A program made the position numbers and the translations under genes. Positions 8,511 to 16,686 of a stretch of DNA of 64,000 bases are shown in pieces. Position 1 is the first letter of the stretch. Each line of letters opens with the position of its first letter. The DNA is taken from NCBI RefSeq assembly GCF_003367905.1, contig NZ_CP029462.1, positions 930,001 through 994,000 of the forward strand, in the 5' to 3' direction. The notes beneath the pieces were generated by a model that was not told where the DNA came from, searched no databases, and saw nothing but the letters and a program-made list of their open reading frames with translations. The stretch is from Megasphaera stantonii (GTDB lineage: Bacteria; Bacillota; Negativicutes; Veillonellales; Megasphaeraceae).

Positions 8511-9314
8511 TTACGGCCGCCGGGCCTGCGCCGTTTCTTTATATGCAATGACGGCCAGCAGCATGAGAACGGAAACAATCGCCGTCACGCCGCCTGGCGC
8601 GGCGTCGATTCCGTAGGCGATGCCCAGGCCCAGAATAATATCTAAAAAGCTGAACAGGACGGACCATACCATAGTCCGGCGAAATCCCTTCCGCAGCTGC
8701 AGCGCCGTAGCTACCGGCAATGCAATGAGCGAACTGATGACCAGGATGCCGACGATGCGGATGGACACGGAAATCGTCGCCGCGACGAGGACGGCAAAGA
8801 CGTAGTTGATCAGACGGCTTTTTACGCCGGCGATCTTCGCCCCGTCTTCGTCAAAGGTCAGCATGACCAGCTGGGGGTACAGCTTGATAATCGTCAAAAT
8901 CGACACGATGCTGAGCAGCAGGACCGCCCACACGTCTTCCCGCGTCACCGTCAGGATGCTGCCGAATAAAAAGGACTCCACGTTGGTATGCACCATGCCG
9001 GAGCTGATAATTGTAATGGCGATGCCGACGGATAAGGACAGGATAATCACCAGTATCAGCTCGGCGTACTGACGGAACCGCTGGCGCAGCACTTCGATGA
9101 GAATGCCGAAGACCGACGTAAGGCCGAAGGCGCTGAGGATGGGATTGGCGTCCAGCAAAAGGCCGATGGCTACACCGGCCAGGGACGCATGGGATAAGGC
9201 GTCGCCGATCATGGAATAGCGGCGCAGCACGAGGAATATGCCGATGAGAGGGCATACGATGGAAATCAGCACGGCCACGATAAAGGCGTTCTGCATAAAA
9301 GCGTACTCAAACAT
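8511..9314 (-). CDS. znuB: Zinc (metal) ABC transporter permease
   Basis: 267 residues with about eight hydrophobic segments and the ABC-3 family signatures (PLIGIFLVLRRYSMIGDALSH near the N-terminus and SSLIALPVATAL late in the chain). It forms the membrane channel for Zn(II), or possibly Mn(II), uptake with ZnuC and ZnuA. It overlaps znuC by 8 bases and is followed by zur 12 bases later, so the order is znuC-znuB-zur. Confidence 0.9.
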   Translation of the reverse strand: MFEYAFMQNAFIVAVLISIVCPLIGIFLVLRRYSMIGDALSHASLAGVAIGLLLDANPILSAFGLTSVFGILIEVLRQRFRQYAELILVIILSLSVGIAITIISSGMVHTNVESFLFGSILTVTREDVWAVLLLSIVSILTIIKLYPQLVMLTFDEDGAKIAGVKSRLINYVFAVLVAATISVSIRIVGILVISSLIALPVATALQLRKGFRRTMVWSVLFSFLDIILGLGIAYGIDAAPGGVTAIVSVLMLLAVIAYKETAQARRP

Positions 9315-9981
9315 TGCCGTCCCTCCCCATGTTGTCCGATACGTATTCGCGGATATAGTCTTCCGGCGAGCAGAAATGGCCGCCGCCGTTGACGACGTGA
9401 AACATCTTCGTCGAATTCTTAGCGGCGAACTTCAGGTTATGCTCTACCGTCAGGACCGTTACGCCCCGGTCCTGATTCAAATGGCGGATAAAGGGATACA
9501 GCTCCATCTGGCTCTTGACGTCGATGCCCGTCGACGGCTCGTCAAAAATGAGCAGATCAGGCTCGCCCATGAGGGCCCGGGCAATGAGCACCTTCTGGCA
9601 TTGGCCGCCTGACAAGTTGCCTATGAGCTGGTCCTTTAACTCATATACGTTCATTTGCTCCAGCGAGCGTCGGATAATATCCTTATCCTTATATCCCAAT
9701 ATTCTGCGCTGGCAGTTCAGCACCTCGTAGACTGTAATGGGAAACTGGCTGTTCAGCGTTTCAAACCGCTGGGGCACGTATGCGCAGCGGCGGAAGGTAT
9801 TGGAAATCGTGCCGCGGCTCGGCGACAGCAGCCCCAATATCAGCTTTATGAGGGTGCTCTTGCCGCTGCCGTTTTCCCCGACGACGGAAATATAATCGCC
9901 GTCCTGCACGGTCATCGTAACATCCTGCAGTAAATAGGGCCCATGCTCATAGGCAAAGGACACCTTTTCTAATGAAATCAT
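9307..9981 (-). CDS. znuC: Zinc (metal) ABC transporter ATPase
   Basis: 224 residues: Walker A GENGSGKST (about 35-43), signature LSGGQCQKVLIARAL, Walker B LLIFDEPSTGID, switch histidine in TVEHNL. The C-terminus has a His/Cys-containing stretch (MFHVVNGGGHFC) that could sense metal. First gene of the minus-strand zinc operon, transcribed from a promoter whose -35 box lies inside the candidate Zur operator. Confidence 0.9.
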   Translation of the reverse strand: MISLEKVSFAYEHGPYLLQDVTMTVQDGDYISVVGENGSGKSTLIKLILGLLSPSRGTISNTFRRCAYVPQRFETLNSQFPITVYEVLNCQRRILGYKDKDIIRRSLEQMNVYELKDQLIGNLSGGQCQKVLIARALMGEPDLLIFDEPSTGIDVKSQMELYPFIRHLNQDRGVTVLTVEHNLKFAAKNSTKMFHVVNGGGHFCSPEDYIREYVSDNMGRDGNV

Positions 9982-10016
9982 AGCAGCTCCTTCTTATCAT
10001 ATAAAATACCTGCTCT

Positions 10017-10045
10017 ATTATATAGTCGTGAAAAGGAAAATGCAA
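10017..10045 (-). promoter_or_regulatory. Promoter of znuC-znuB-zur
   Basis: On the minus strand TTGCAT (10040-10045) and a perfect TATAAT (10017-10022) are 17 bases apart. The -35 box is part of the inverted repeat at 10038-10058. Confidence 0.6.
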
Positions 10046-10058
10046 GGCATTTGCATTT
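10038..10058. promoter_or_regulatory. Candidate Zur operator shared by divergent promoters
   Basis: Perfect 8-base arms AAATGCAA and TTGCATTT are separated by GGCAT, giving a 21-base near-palindrome of the size bound by Fur-family dimers. It covers the -35 box of the znuC promoter and ends two bases before the -35 box of the znuA promoter, so one bound repressor could shut both. The assignment to Zur is inference from position and size. Confidence 0.6.
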
Positions 10059-10059
10059 A

Positions 10060-10089
10060 TTGACAAGGGACAACGGTTAGTGCTATGAT
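10060..10089 (+). promoter_or_regulatory. Promoter of znuA
   Basis: Consensus TTGACA (10060-10065) and TATGAT (10084-10089) are separated by 18 bases. Confidence 0.65.
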
Positions 10090-10137
10090 ACAGTTTATAC
10101 TATACGTATATATTCCTATTTCAGAGGAGGATATGTT

Positions 10138-11046
10138 ATGAAATCATGGCTTACAGCCTGTATCACAATGATAGCAGCGGCCGTGCTCCTTGCGGGCTGC
10201 GGCGCCCAATCCGACGGCTCCGTCCAGTCCGACGGCAAACTGAAAGTCGTCGCCTCTTTCAACGCGATGAAAGAATTTACCCAGGCCGTCGGCAAGGATA
10301 AGGTCGACGTCGTCACCTTGATTCCCGACGGCACGGAGCCCCACGATTTTCAGCCGACGACGAAAAATCTCAAGGAATTGAGCCATGCCCGCTTATTCGT
10401 GTACAACGGCCTGGGCATGGAGCCCTGGGCGGATAAAACGCTGGAAGTCGTAGACAATAAAAACCTCGTCGCCGTCGACGCTTCGAAAGGCGTCCAGGTA
10501 ATCGCCAATACAGACAAGCACGATATACACGAACACGGCCGCGACGATCCCCACTGCTGGCTCAGCCTGCAGGCCGCTCAGACGGAAGTACAGAACATCG
10601 CCGCCGCCCTGGCTGAAGCCGACCCGGCCAACGCCGAATTTTACCGCGAAAACGCCGCCGCTTATAACGAACAGCTCCAGCAGGTGCTGGCGGAATATCA
10701 GGAAAAATTCCAATCCGTCCCGAACCGGCAGTTCGTCACAGGCCACGCCGCCTTCGCCTACTTGTGCCGCGATTTCGGCCTGACGCAGCGCAGCGTCGAG
10801 TCGGTCTTTGCCAGCGGCGAGCCGAGCCCTCAGCAGCTTGCCAGCCTGGCTGATTTCTGCAAGCAGCATAAGGTGAAGACAATTTTTTCCGAAACCATGG
10901 TCAGCCCCAAGATTTCGGAAACCCTGGCCAAGGAAGTAGGCGCGTCGGTCAAAACGATCCACACCATCGAAAGCGCCGAAGGAAAGGCAACCTATATAGA
11001 CCGCATGCGCGACAATATCGAACAGATTTACCAAAGCCTGAAATAG
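10138..11046 (+). CDS. znuA: Zinc-binding lipoprotein of the ABC transporter
   Basis: 302 residues. A lipoprotein signal (lipobox LLAGC, Cys about residue 21) precedes a cluster A-I metal-binding fold. Likely metal ligands are His in EPHDF, His in DPHCW, His in GHAAFAYL and the late acidic site. A short His-rich loop (HDIHEH) sits before DPHCW, as in ZnuA proteins, and favours zinc over manganese. The strong AGAGGAGG site supports the ATG at 10138. It is transcribed divergently from znuCB and ends at a strong terminator. Confidence 0.92.
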   Translation: MKSWLTACITMIAAAVLLAGCGAQSDGSVQSDGKLKVVASFNAMKEFTQAVGKDKVDVVTLIPDGTEPHDFQPTTKNLKELSHARLFVYNGLGMEPWADKTLEVVDNKNLVAVDASKGVQVIANTDKHDIHEHGRDDPHCWLSLQAAQTEVQNIAAALAEADPANAEFYRENAAAYNEQLQQVLAEYQEKFQSVPNRQFVTGHAAFAYLCRDFGLTQRSVESVFASGEPSPQQLASLADFCKQHKVKTIFSETMVSPKISETLAKEVGASVKTIHTIESAEGKATYIDRMRDNIEQIYQSLK

Positions 11047-11050
11047 AAGA

Positions 11051-11092
11051 CGCGCCGGCAGACAGAAAAAGACTGTCTGCCGGCGCGTTTTA
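11051..11092 (+). terminator. Rho-independent terminator of znuA
   Basis: A perfect 15-base-pair stem (CGCGCCGGCAGACAG and its complement) with an AAAAAGA loop is followed by TTTT. Confidence 0.93.
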
Positions 11093-11659
11093 TCATTTGG
11101 CGCTAGGCTTCCTCCATCGGCGCCGCTGCGCTTCAATGAGGGCCCAAACGGCGTCGACATCGTCGATAGCGGCGTATTCATATTCCCGTTCCCGTATGAG
11201 TTCATTAAAAAAAGTAAAATGAAAATCATGCCAGTCCACAGGCCTCTTGTCGAAAAGAATCGTCCCCGACCCGTCGCCATTCTCCCTCTTCTCCAAATAC
11301 CGCAGGGTATGATAAAACCGGCAAACCAGGCGGCTGCGGTACACCGTAAGAATCCGCTCGCTCGTCAGCACGTAGGCAATCTGCCGCCGCTGCCAGCGGC
11401 GATGGACAAAGCGGCCGACGCTGCAATATGCTCCTGCCGCTATAAAAGGCAGGCCGAATAAGGGCGCGACGAGACCCCACAGGCCCGGAACAGACAAGGC
11501 TGCGCCTTCCCAACTCAGGGCAAACAGAAAAAACAATAGTCCTATAGGAACCTTCAGTATATCCGATGGTTTGACCAGGTTGCGCCACGAGCAGCCCGGC
11601 TTGCCCTGCCACAAAATCCGTTCTCCTTCGTACAGCGAAATCGCCGTTCCTTTCTCCAT
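11093..11659 (-). CDS. Membrane protein with bacterial PH-like domain
   Basis: 188 residues from the ATG at 11659 (GAGGTG upstream). Residues 1-30 are polar (EGERILWQGKPG, a pattern typical of bacterial PH-domain membrane proteins), two hydrophobic segments follow (about 38-85), and after them comes IAYVLTSERILTVYRSRLV, the first strands of a YdbS/YdbT-like PH domain. Function is unknown in this family; an envelope or stress role is sometimes suggested. It stands alone between terminators. Confidence 0.6.
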   Translation of the reverse strand: MEKGTAISLYEGERILWQGKPGCSWRNLVKPSDILKVPIGLLFFLFALSWEGAALSVPGLWGLVAPLFGLPFIAAGAYCSVGRFVHRRWQRRQIAYVLTSERILTVYRSRLVCRFYHTLRYLEKRENGDGSGTILFDKRPVDWHDFHFTFFNELIREREYEYAAIDDVDAVWALIEAQRRRWRKPSAK

Positions 11660-11731
11660 CGCCGACACCTCTTTATCTCCGCTGCGCCCGGCAGCTTTAC
11701 CCTGCCGGAACCAGCATACAATCAGCTGCAC

Positions 11732-11769
11732 AAAATCCCTGCAAAGGAATTTACTTTACAGGGATTTTT
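11732..11769 (-). terminator. Likely terminator of the symporter gene
   Basis: AAAATCCCTG and CAGGGATTTT form a 10-base-pair stem around a 17-base loop, about 60 bases after the stop at 11832. The U-run on the minus strand is short. Confidence 0.6.
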
Positions 11770-11831
11770 CATATGCAGGTTATTTAATTATACCATAGGA
11801 TCTGCCGCGGGGAAACTCGCGAAGCCTACCG

Positions 11832-13280
11832 TCAATGCTGAGCCGGTACGGCCTTCGTCTTGCCTTCCTGTACGGCAGCCGGTTCGACGCCTTCCATGTG
11901 GATGGCGTTGCTGCGCGTCACGGCGCTGATGCCGACAAAGAGGACGCCGCAGACAATCCATTCGGCATAAATGACATGCGGCAGAACGCGGACGGCCGGT
12001 ACGAACATCCAGGCTACGAGAACGACGACCGAAGCCAGAATCGTATAGAAGGCGGCTGCGCGGGAGCAGTATTTCGGCGCATACATCGTCATGAGAACGA
12101 TGACGCTGAACGCCGTCATGAGGCTGAGGCCGGCCATGAGCGTGGAGATGATGCCGCTGATGGTCAAGGCAAAGCTCAGCGTAAGCAGGCCGAGGAGGAA
12201 TACGGAAATACGGGTAACGTTGAGATACTTGCTGTCGGACATATTCGGGTCGACGAAGCGTTTGTGAATGTCATGGGAATACAGCGTCGCCGAGCTGAGC
12301 AGGAGATTGCAGGCGCAGCTGACGTCGGCTGCCCAAAGAGCCGCCAAGGTAATGCCGGCCAGCCACGGGTCGAGGGACATGATGACCTGGGGCAATGCAG
12401 CCGTAGCCGAAATGTTGGGATATAATTCCGAAGCGATGACGCCGAGGAGGGCGCTGACGAAACCAATCGGCAGCATGAGCAGTCCGCCGATGATGAAGCC
12501 TTTGCGGGCCGTGTGCACGTCTTTTGCACCAAGGGAAATCTGGATGATGCTCTGAAGGGACAGGTTGACCGTAATGAGGACGATAATCCACGTAACGATG
12601 GTCATGGGTCCTACGCCGTCGATGAAATCGAGGCCGTGAGGCATGGGCAGGTTCATCTGGATTTGATCCATGCCGCCGGCCATGCGCACTGCCAGTACGA
12701 CGGCCATGAGGATGCCGGCGTATTTCAGGGACACGTTCATGAGGTTCGTAATGCTGGCCGACCACATGCCGCCGATCAGGGTTACACCGATGAAGACGAC
12801 AGCGCTCATGAGCATCCCTGTCGTCGGCGTGAAGATTTCCGGCATAAGGGCGGCGAGAATCATGCCGCCGGCAACGTACTGCATGCTCATGACGACGAGC
12901 TGTACGATGATCTGGCAAATGATGCCGATAATCATGCTCTTCTTATCGTAATACCGTTCCAGCATTTCGGGAATCGTCGTGATGTTGAGGCTGCGGTATT
13001 TTTTAGCGACGGTCATGCCCATGACGATCGCGCCGATGCCCCAGGCCGTCGTGTACCAGCCGGCGGAAAGACCGGCTTTATAGGCCTGTTCGGCAACGCC
13101 GATAGTCGACGCGCCGCCGACGGCCAGGCCGACGATAGAAACCATGATAAGCGGCGTCGTGAGCTGACGGCCGGCCAGGATATAGTTTTCCGCCTTCCCG
13201 GCAGCGCGGTGCTTCGTGTACCAGCTGATTAAGAAAATCGTACAAATGTACAAACCTACGACAATAACTGAACTGTTCAT
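11832..13280 (-). CDS. Sodium:solute symporter (SSF family), predicted phenylalanine/aromatic transporter
   Basis: 482 residues with about 13 hydrophobic segments, the normal SSF size. Typical family segments are the N-terminal YILAGRQLTTP, the Gly/Ala-rich VGGASTIGVAEQAYKAG, and MWSASITNLMNVSLKYAG. SSF proteins couple Na+ to uptake of amino acids, sugars or carboxylates, and the family alone does not give the substrate. The leader is a T-box whose specifier reads UUC, which suggests induction by uncharged tRNA-Phe and therefore uptake of phenylalanine or a precursor. The ATG has an AGGAGG site. The gene appears to be the only one in its transcript. Confidence 0.85.
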   Translation of the reverse strand: MNSSVIVVGLYICTIFLISWYTKHRAAGKAENYILAGRQLTTPLIMVSIVGLAVGGASTIGVAEQAYKAGLSAGWYTTAWGIGAIVMGMTVAKKYRSLNITTIPEMLERYYDKKSMIIGIICQIIVQLVVMSMQYVAGGMILAALMPEIFTPTTGMLMSAVVFIGVTLIGGMWSASITNLMNVSLKYAGILMAVVLAVRMAGGMDQIQMNLPMPHGLDFIDGVGPMTIVTWIIVLITVNLSLQSIIQISLGAKDVHTARKGFIIGGLLMLPIGFVSALLGVIASELYPNISATAALPQVIMSLDPWLAGITLAALWAADVSCACNLLLSSATLYSHDIHKRFVDPNMSDSKYLNVTRISVFLLGLLTLSFALTISGIISTLMAGLSLMTAFSVIVLMTMYAPKYCSRAAAFYTILASVVVLVAWMFVPAVRVLPHVIYAEWIVCGVLFVGISAVTRSNAIHMEGVEPAAVQEGKTKAVPAQH

Positions 13281-13342
13281 TTGGGTTGCCTCCTAACGGA
13301 TGATATAAAGAAATATAATAGCTAGATTCCCGTTTGATGTAT

Positions 13343-13371
13343 AAAAAAATCGCCCCTCCATGAGGGACGAT
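13343..13371 (-). terminator. Second T-box terminator
   Basis: ATCGTCCCTC and GAGGGGCGAT form a 10-base-pair stem (one G-U) with an AUG loop, followed by seven U. It competes with the antiterminator formed by the second T-box sequence (13377-13390). Confidence 0.85.
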
Positions 13372-13412
13372 GAACTCGCGGTACCACCCTGCTTACCTGC
13401 ATTCCAGAATAC

Positions 13413-13458
13413 AAAAAGGGTGATACCCAAGGGACGAACATCTCCGCGGTACCACCCT
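13413..13458 (-). terminator. First T-box terminator
   Basis: The AGGGUGGUACC of the first T-box pairs with GGUAUCACCCU (one G-U), followed by five U. The T-box nucleotides are therefore used either in the tRNA-stabilised antiterminator or in this terminator stem. Confidence 0.7.
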
Positions 13459-13670
13459 AATAATCTCGAATCAGATCAACTCATAGCAATGTAACGGTCG
13501 CCATACCGGATCGGCCTACTGATTTCTGTTCAGCCTCACAGTTCAGGAAAGAACTTCACGCTGCATCACCTGCCGGTTTACACCGCCCACCGGCTCTCTG
13601 CGAGGGTATTTGCAGCCCTACTTTTTTCCGTCTATACCTTTATCGGGAACTTATATTGTGTCGTGATTTC

Positions 13671-13698
13671 ATTATACGAAAAATAAGAGAATTGTCAA
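13671..13698 (-). promoter_or_regulatory. Promoter of the T-box leader
   Basis: Minus-strand TTGACA (13693-13698) and TATAAT (13671-13676), 16 bases apart, both consensus. Confidence 0.8.
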
Positions 13699-13742
13699 TA
13701 TGCTTTTCTGTAATTTTTCTTATCTCTCAAACGTTAAAGGTT

Positions 13743-14927
13743 TTACTTTGCATGAGCGGAAGACCGGGCGGAAAATACGCGCCGCCGGCCATACCAATAA
13801 ATGGCCGCTGCCGCCGGCAGCGACGTCAGGAGAACGGGATAAAAGAAGGAAATCGGCAGCGCGCCGAACAGCAGGCCGCCGAACAAGGGCCCTAAGGCCA
13901 TGCCTAAATCGATGCCGATATAATAGGTGCTGTTCGCCAACCCCCGCTTCCCTCCGACGGCCACGACGATAGCCAAGGCTTGGCACACGGAACACATCAC
14001 GCCGTAGCTGCCGGCCATGAGCACCGCCGCCGCGATCATTTCCCAAAAGCTGTCCATGACAGCCAACAGGAGGATGCTGCCCGCCGTACAGAGGCAAGCC
14101 ATGAGGAAGAAAAACTGAAAGGATAAGCGGTCGAACAGGTCGCGCATCGCCGTCCGCAGCAACAATAGGGCTACGGCATAAGCCGGAAAAAACATGCCGG
14201 CAGAAAAGGGCAGCCCCTTCGCCTGCACGTACTGTACCAGAAAGGACTGGGTAGCGCAATACGGAATGGTAAACACCATGATGAGGAACGATACGGGCAG
14301 GACGCCTGTATCGACAAACTGATCGGGCAGAAAGCCCTTGCCGGCCGGCGGCAACGGTTCGTTTTTATACGATACGAACTGGATAAGGACGATGATCGCT
14401 GCGGCAAAGGCCGTGGCGACACAGAACGCCGCCCGGTAGCCGAGATGATGATAGCAGTAAATCCCAATGGCCGGCGCCAGGGCCATGGCCAGGGCGTTCA
14501 TCGTACCGTACACGCCCATGCCGGCGCCCATATGCTCTTTCGGCAGCAGCAGGGAAAACCATGTCGACAGGCTGATAGAGCACAGGGCAAAACCAAAGCC
14601 GTTGATAACGCGGGCCGCCATGACGACCTGCGGGCTCCAGGCGAAGACGTATCCGAGGCAGGACGCGATCAGGCACACTGCGCCGATACAGGATAATATG
14701 TATTTCCTCACCCTGTCGGAAAAAGCTCCTACAAAGGACCGTCAGCACAGGGAGCAAAGATTCATCAGGCCGCCGATAAGGCCCATCAGGGCCGCGCTCG
14801 CCCCCAACGAGCCGGAAAATCCGGTAATGATCGGCGTAACTGCCATGGGGCTGGAAAAATAAAAGAATCCCGCCGCCAACAAAAGAACTTGGTCTCTCCG
14901 CTTTCCATCACGCATATGCTCTTTCAC
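13743..14927 (-). pseudogene. MFS transporter interrupted by an in-frame TGA
   Basis: One continuous frame encodes about 394 codons from the GTG at 14927 (GGAG upstream; an ATG at 14915 is also possible), but codon 62 is TGA (14742-14744). Upstream is the first hydrophobic segment (LLLAAGFFYFSSPMAVTPII) and the start of the second; immediately after the stop comes RSFVGAFSDRVRKYIL, the MFS motif A loop, followed by ten more hydrophobic segments. No bases are lost and the frame is unchanged, so one base change explains it. The family exports drugs, sugars or metabolites. UGA recoding is conceivable but unlikely at this loop position. Confidence 0.8.
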
Positions 14928-15010
14928 TCTTTTCTCCGTCCGCCTGCTGCTGTCCATAGCAAGACAGGCCGTTTTTCTGCCTTTATCATATTCCTCCCCG
15001 CCGCCGGCTG

Positions 15011-16123
15011 TCAAGGAATCTCCTCCCGGACGAAGGAACGCAGCAGGATGACCACTTCCGTCTCCTTGGACGACGTATAATGGCTGCGGAATAATTTCCC
15101 CAGCAGCGGAATATCTCCCAATATCGGCACCTTGCGCAGGCTCTCCACGTCTTCCTTGCGGATGAGTCCGCCCAATACCAGCGTCCTTCCGGGCAGCATG
15201 CGAACGACCGTCTTGGCCTGACGCGTGGCGATGCGGTAGGCCTTCATTTCATTGACAAATACAGGCGTGCTGACTTCAGCCTCGATAGCCGCCGTCACCG
15301 TCCCGTCGTCGTGAATGCGCGGCACATAGCGGAGCTTCACGCCGACGTCCTTGTACTCCGTCGTCGCCGTTTTTTCACCGCCGCTCATGTATTCCGTCAC
15401 GACGGGAATTTTATCGCCGATAAGGACGCTCGCCTCCCTGCCGTTCAGGGCAGCCATGCGAGGCCTGGCCAGTACGGAGGCCTGGCCCTTTTCTTCCAGC
15501 GCCTGTATTTGGGTGGCGAAGGAAAATCCCTCATGTCCGGCGCCGCCGCTCACGCTGGACCAATTCCATTCGACGCCGGCATGGCGCAGGGCGCTCCGAT
15601 CAATAGAGGCAATCTCTACCTCGACGTCGACCTGCCGCGGCTTCGTATCCAGCGCCGTGACGAGGTCCTGCACGGCGCGATGCTCCCGCGGCGTCGCGCC
15701 GACGACGAGCGTATTCGTATCGTCGTAGCAGCGGACGTCTCCGTCGGGCACCATAGCCCGGACGGCCTCCTGCACGTCTGTCGGGACGGCGTAGCGGAGC
15801 CTCCACGTCCGCAGGGATTTCGCTCCATCCCGTTTCTTCCCGGCCGTCATGGTCCGCACAGGCCCCTCTTTTTCGTAATACAGGTTTTGACTTGCAGCGA
15901 TAGCGTCCAGCGCGTCCTCAACGGTAACGTCGTTTATATGCATGGTCATCGTCCCCTGCACCGTATCGTCGACGATGAGGTTTATATTGCCGCTGCGGGC
16001 CAGCCCTTCCAGCACGGAGCGGATAGGAGCCTCGCGGACGTGAACGGACAAGGAACTGCCAGCCCAAACCGGCCCGTACCATGCGATAGCCATCATAATG
16101 AGGATATATCGGCAAACTTTCAT
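15011..16123 (-). CDS. Compact secretin (PilQ/GspD family)
   Basis: 370 residues, far shorter than PilQ or GspD. It has a signal peptide (IMMAIAWYGPVWAG), an STN/N0-like domain (about 22-78, INLIVDDTVQG), one N1/NolW-like domain (about 105-160, NTLVVGATPREHRAVQDLV), then the secretin core (from VDVEVEIASIDRSALRHAGV) ending with the family signature VPILGDIPLLGKLFRS. Secretins form outer-membrane gates for type IV pili, type II secretion or filamentous phage. The ATG at 16123 has AAGGAG seven bases upstream, better than the ATG at 16129. It follows a PilP/GspC-like protein by 11 bases. No pilin, ATPase or platform gene is near. Confidence 0.88.
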   Translation of the reverse strand: MKVCRYILIMMAIAWYGPVWAGSSLSVHVREAPIRSVLEGLARSGNINLIVDDTVQGTMTMHINDVTVEDALDAIAASQNLYYEKEGPVRTMTAGKKRDGAKSLRTWRLRYAVPTDVQEAVRAMVPDGDVRCYDDTNTLVVGATPREHRAVQDLVTALDTKPRQVDVEVEIASIDRSALRHAGVEWNWSSVSGGAGHEGFSFATQIQALEEKGQASVLARPRMAALNGREASVLIGDKIPVVTEYMSGGEKTATTEYKDVGVKLRYVPRIHDDGTVTAAIEAEVSTPVFVNEMKAYRIATRQAKTVVRMLPGRTLVLGGLIRKEDVESLRKVPILGDIPLLGKLFRSHYTSSKETEVVILLRSFVREEIP

Positions 16124-16134
16124 AGTCATCTCCT

Positions 16135-16686
16135 TTACATGCTTACGGCCGCGCAGATTCCGTCTTTTTCCAGCTGCGCGCCGTCTTGATATACGCTGAC
16201 GACGGTATATCCATCGAAACTGTCCCCTGCGGCGCAGACCAGCGTTTCCCCGCGATGGCGGAACAAAGCCAGATAGGCTCCGTTATGCTCCATCGTGCCG
16301 CAAAGGACGGGAAGCTCCGCAGCCGGAGCCGCCGCGACGGGCCGCGCCTTCTCTGCAGAATCGGCAGCGCTCTTCGGCGCGCTGCCGGCAAATATATCGG
16401 GCAGGGGCCTGCGCCGCAGAGACGGCGCAGTACCTTCGACCAGCCTGCCTTCAGGACGCTCCTCTTCTTCATCCCTGTCAGAGGAAGAAAAAACGGGAGG
16501 CGAAGAACTGATATCGTTCTTCGTCTCCCGTATGATTTCCTGCCGCCCTGACGGAACGCCATCCCAGCCCCACCAGATACCTGCCAAACAAAGCAGGATG
16601 ACTCCATACGGGAGCCATGTGTTTCTGTGATGAGCTGCTGCGTTCCTTACCAGATGCCGAAGGGCCGACAGATTACGCTTTATCAT
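16135..16686 (-). CDS. PilP/GspC-like inner-membrane protein, secretin partner
   Basis: 183 residues from the ATG at 16686: a basic cytoplasmic N-terminus, one transmembrane helix (about 27-43, GVILLCLAGIWWGWDG), a charged low-complexity linker, then a small C-terminal domain (about 125-183) with LPVLCGTMEHNGAYLALFRHRGETLVCAAGDS. That is the layout of GspC/PilP proteins, whose HR-like domain binds the N0 domain of the secretin. Weak primary similarity makes the family call tentative; the position directly before the secretin is the main support. It overlaps the end of galE by 14 bases. Confidence 0.6.
   Translation of the reverse strand: MIKRNLSALRHLVRNAAAHHRNTWLPYGVILLCLAGIWWGWDGVPSGRQEIIRETKNDISSSPPVFSSSDRDEEEERPEGRLVEGTAPSLRRRPLPDIFAGSAPKSAADSAEKARPVAAAPAAELPVLCGTMEHNGAYLALFRHRGETLVCAAGDSFDGYTVVSVYQDGAQLEKDGICAAVSM

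Larger units (their letters stand above)
13343..13664 (-). promoter_or_regulatory. T-box leader (Phe specifier) with two T-box sequences
   Basis: Reading the minus strand, the leader has a Stem I with an AGUA/GAA loop-E pair, the distal AGAGAGCCGGUGGG segment and the specifier UUC at 13551-13553 in the context GAA-G-UUC-U, the same register as the glycine codon in glyQS leaders. AGGGTGGTACCGCGG lies at 13444-13458 and a second T-box, AGGGTGGTACCGCG, at 13377-13390. The first can pair with GGUAUCACCCU (13417-13427, then U5) as a terminator; the second has its own terminator. Only one Stem I is present. Both T-boxes carry UGGU, which matches A73 of tRNA-Phe. Specifier GUU (Val) in another register is less likely. 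Confidence 0.85.

Noticed and set aside
13343-13458. Two complete tandem T-box riboswitches
   Set aside because: The second T-box sequence is not preceded by a second Stem I; only the expression platform is duplicated.
14742-14744. TGA as selenocysteine in the MFS gene
   Set aside because: The position is next to a conserved Arg in a transport loop where no selenoprotein is known, and I could not identify a SECIS hairpin. A nonsense mutation is simpler.
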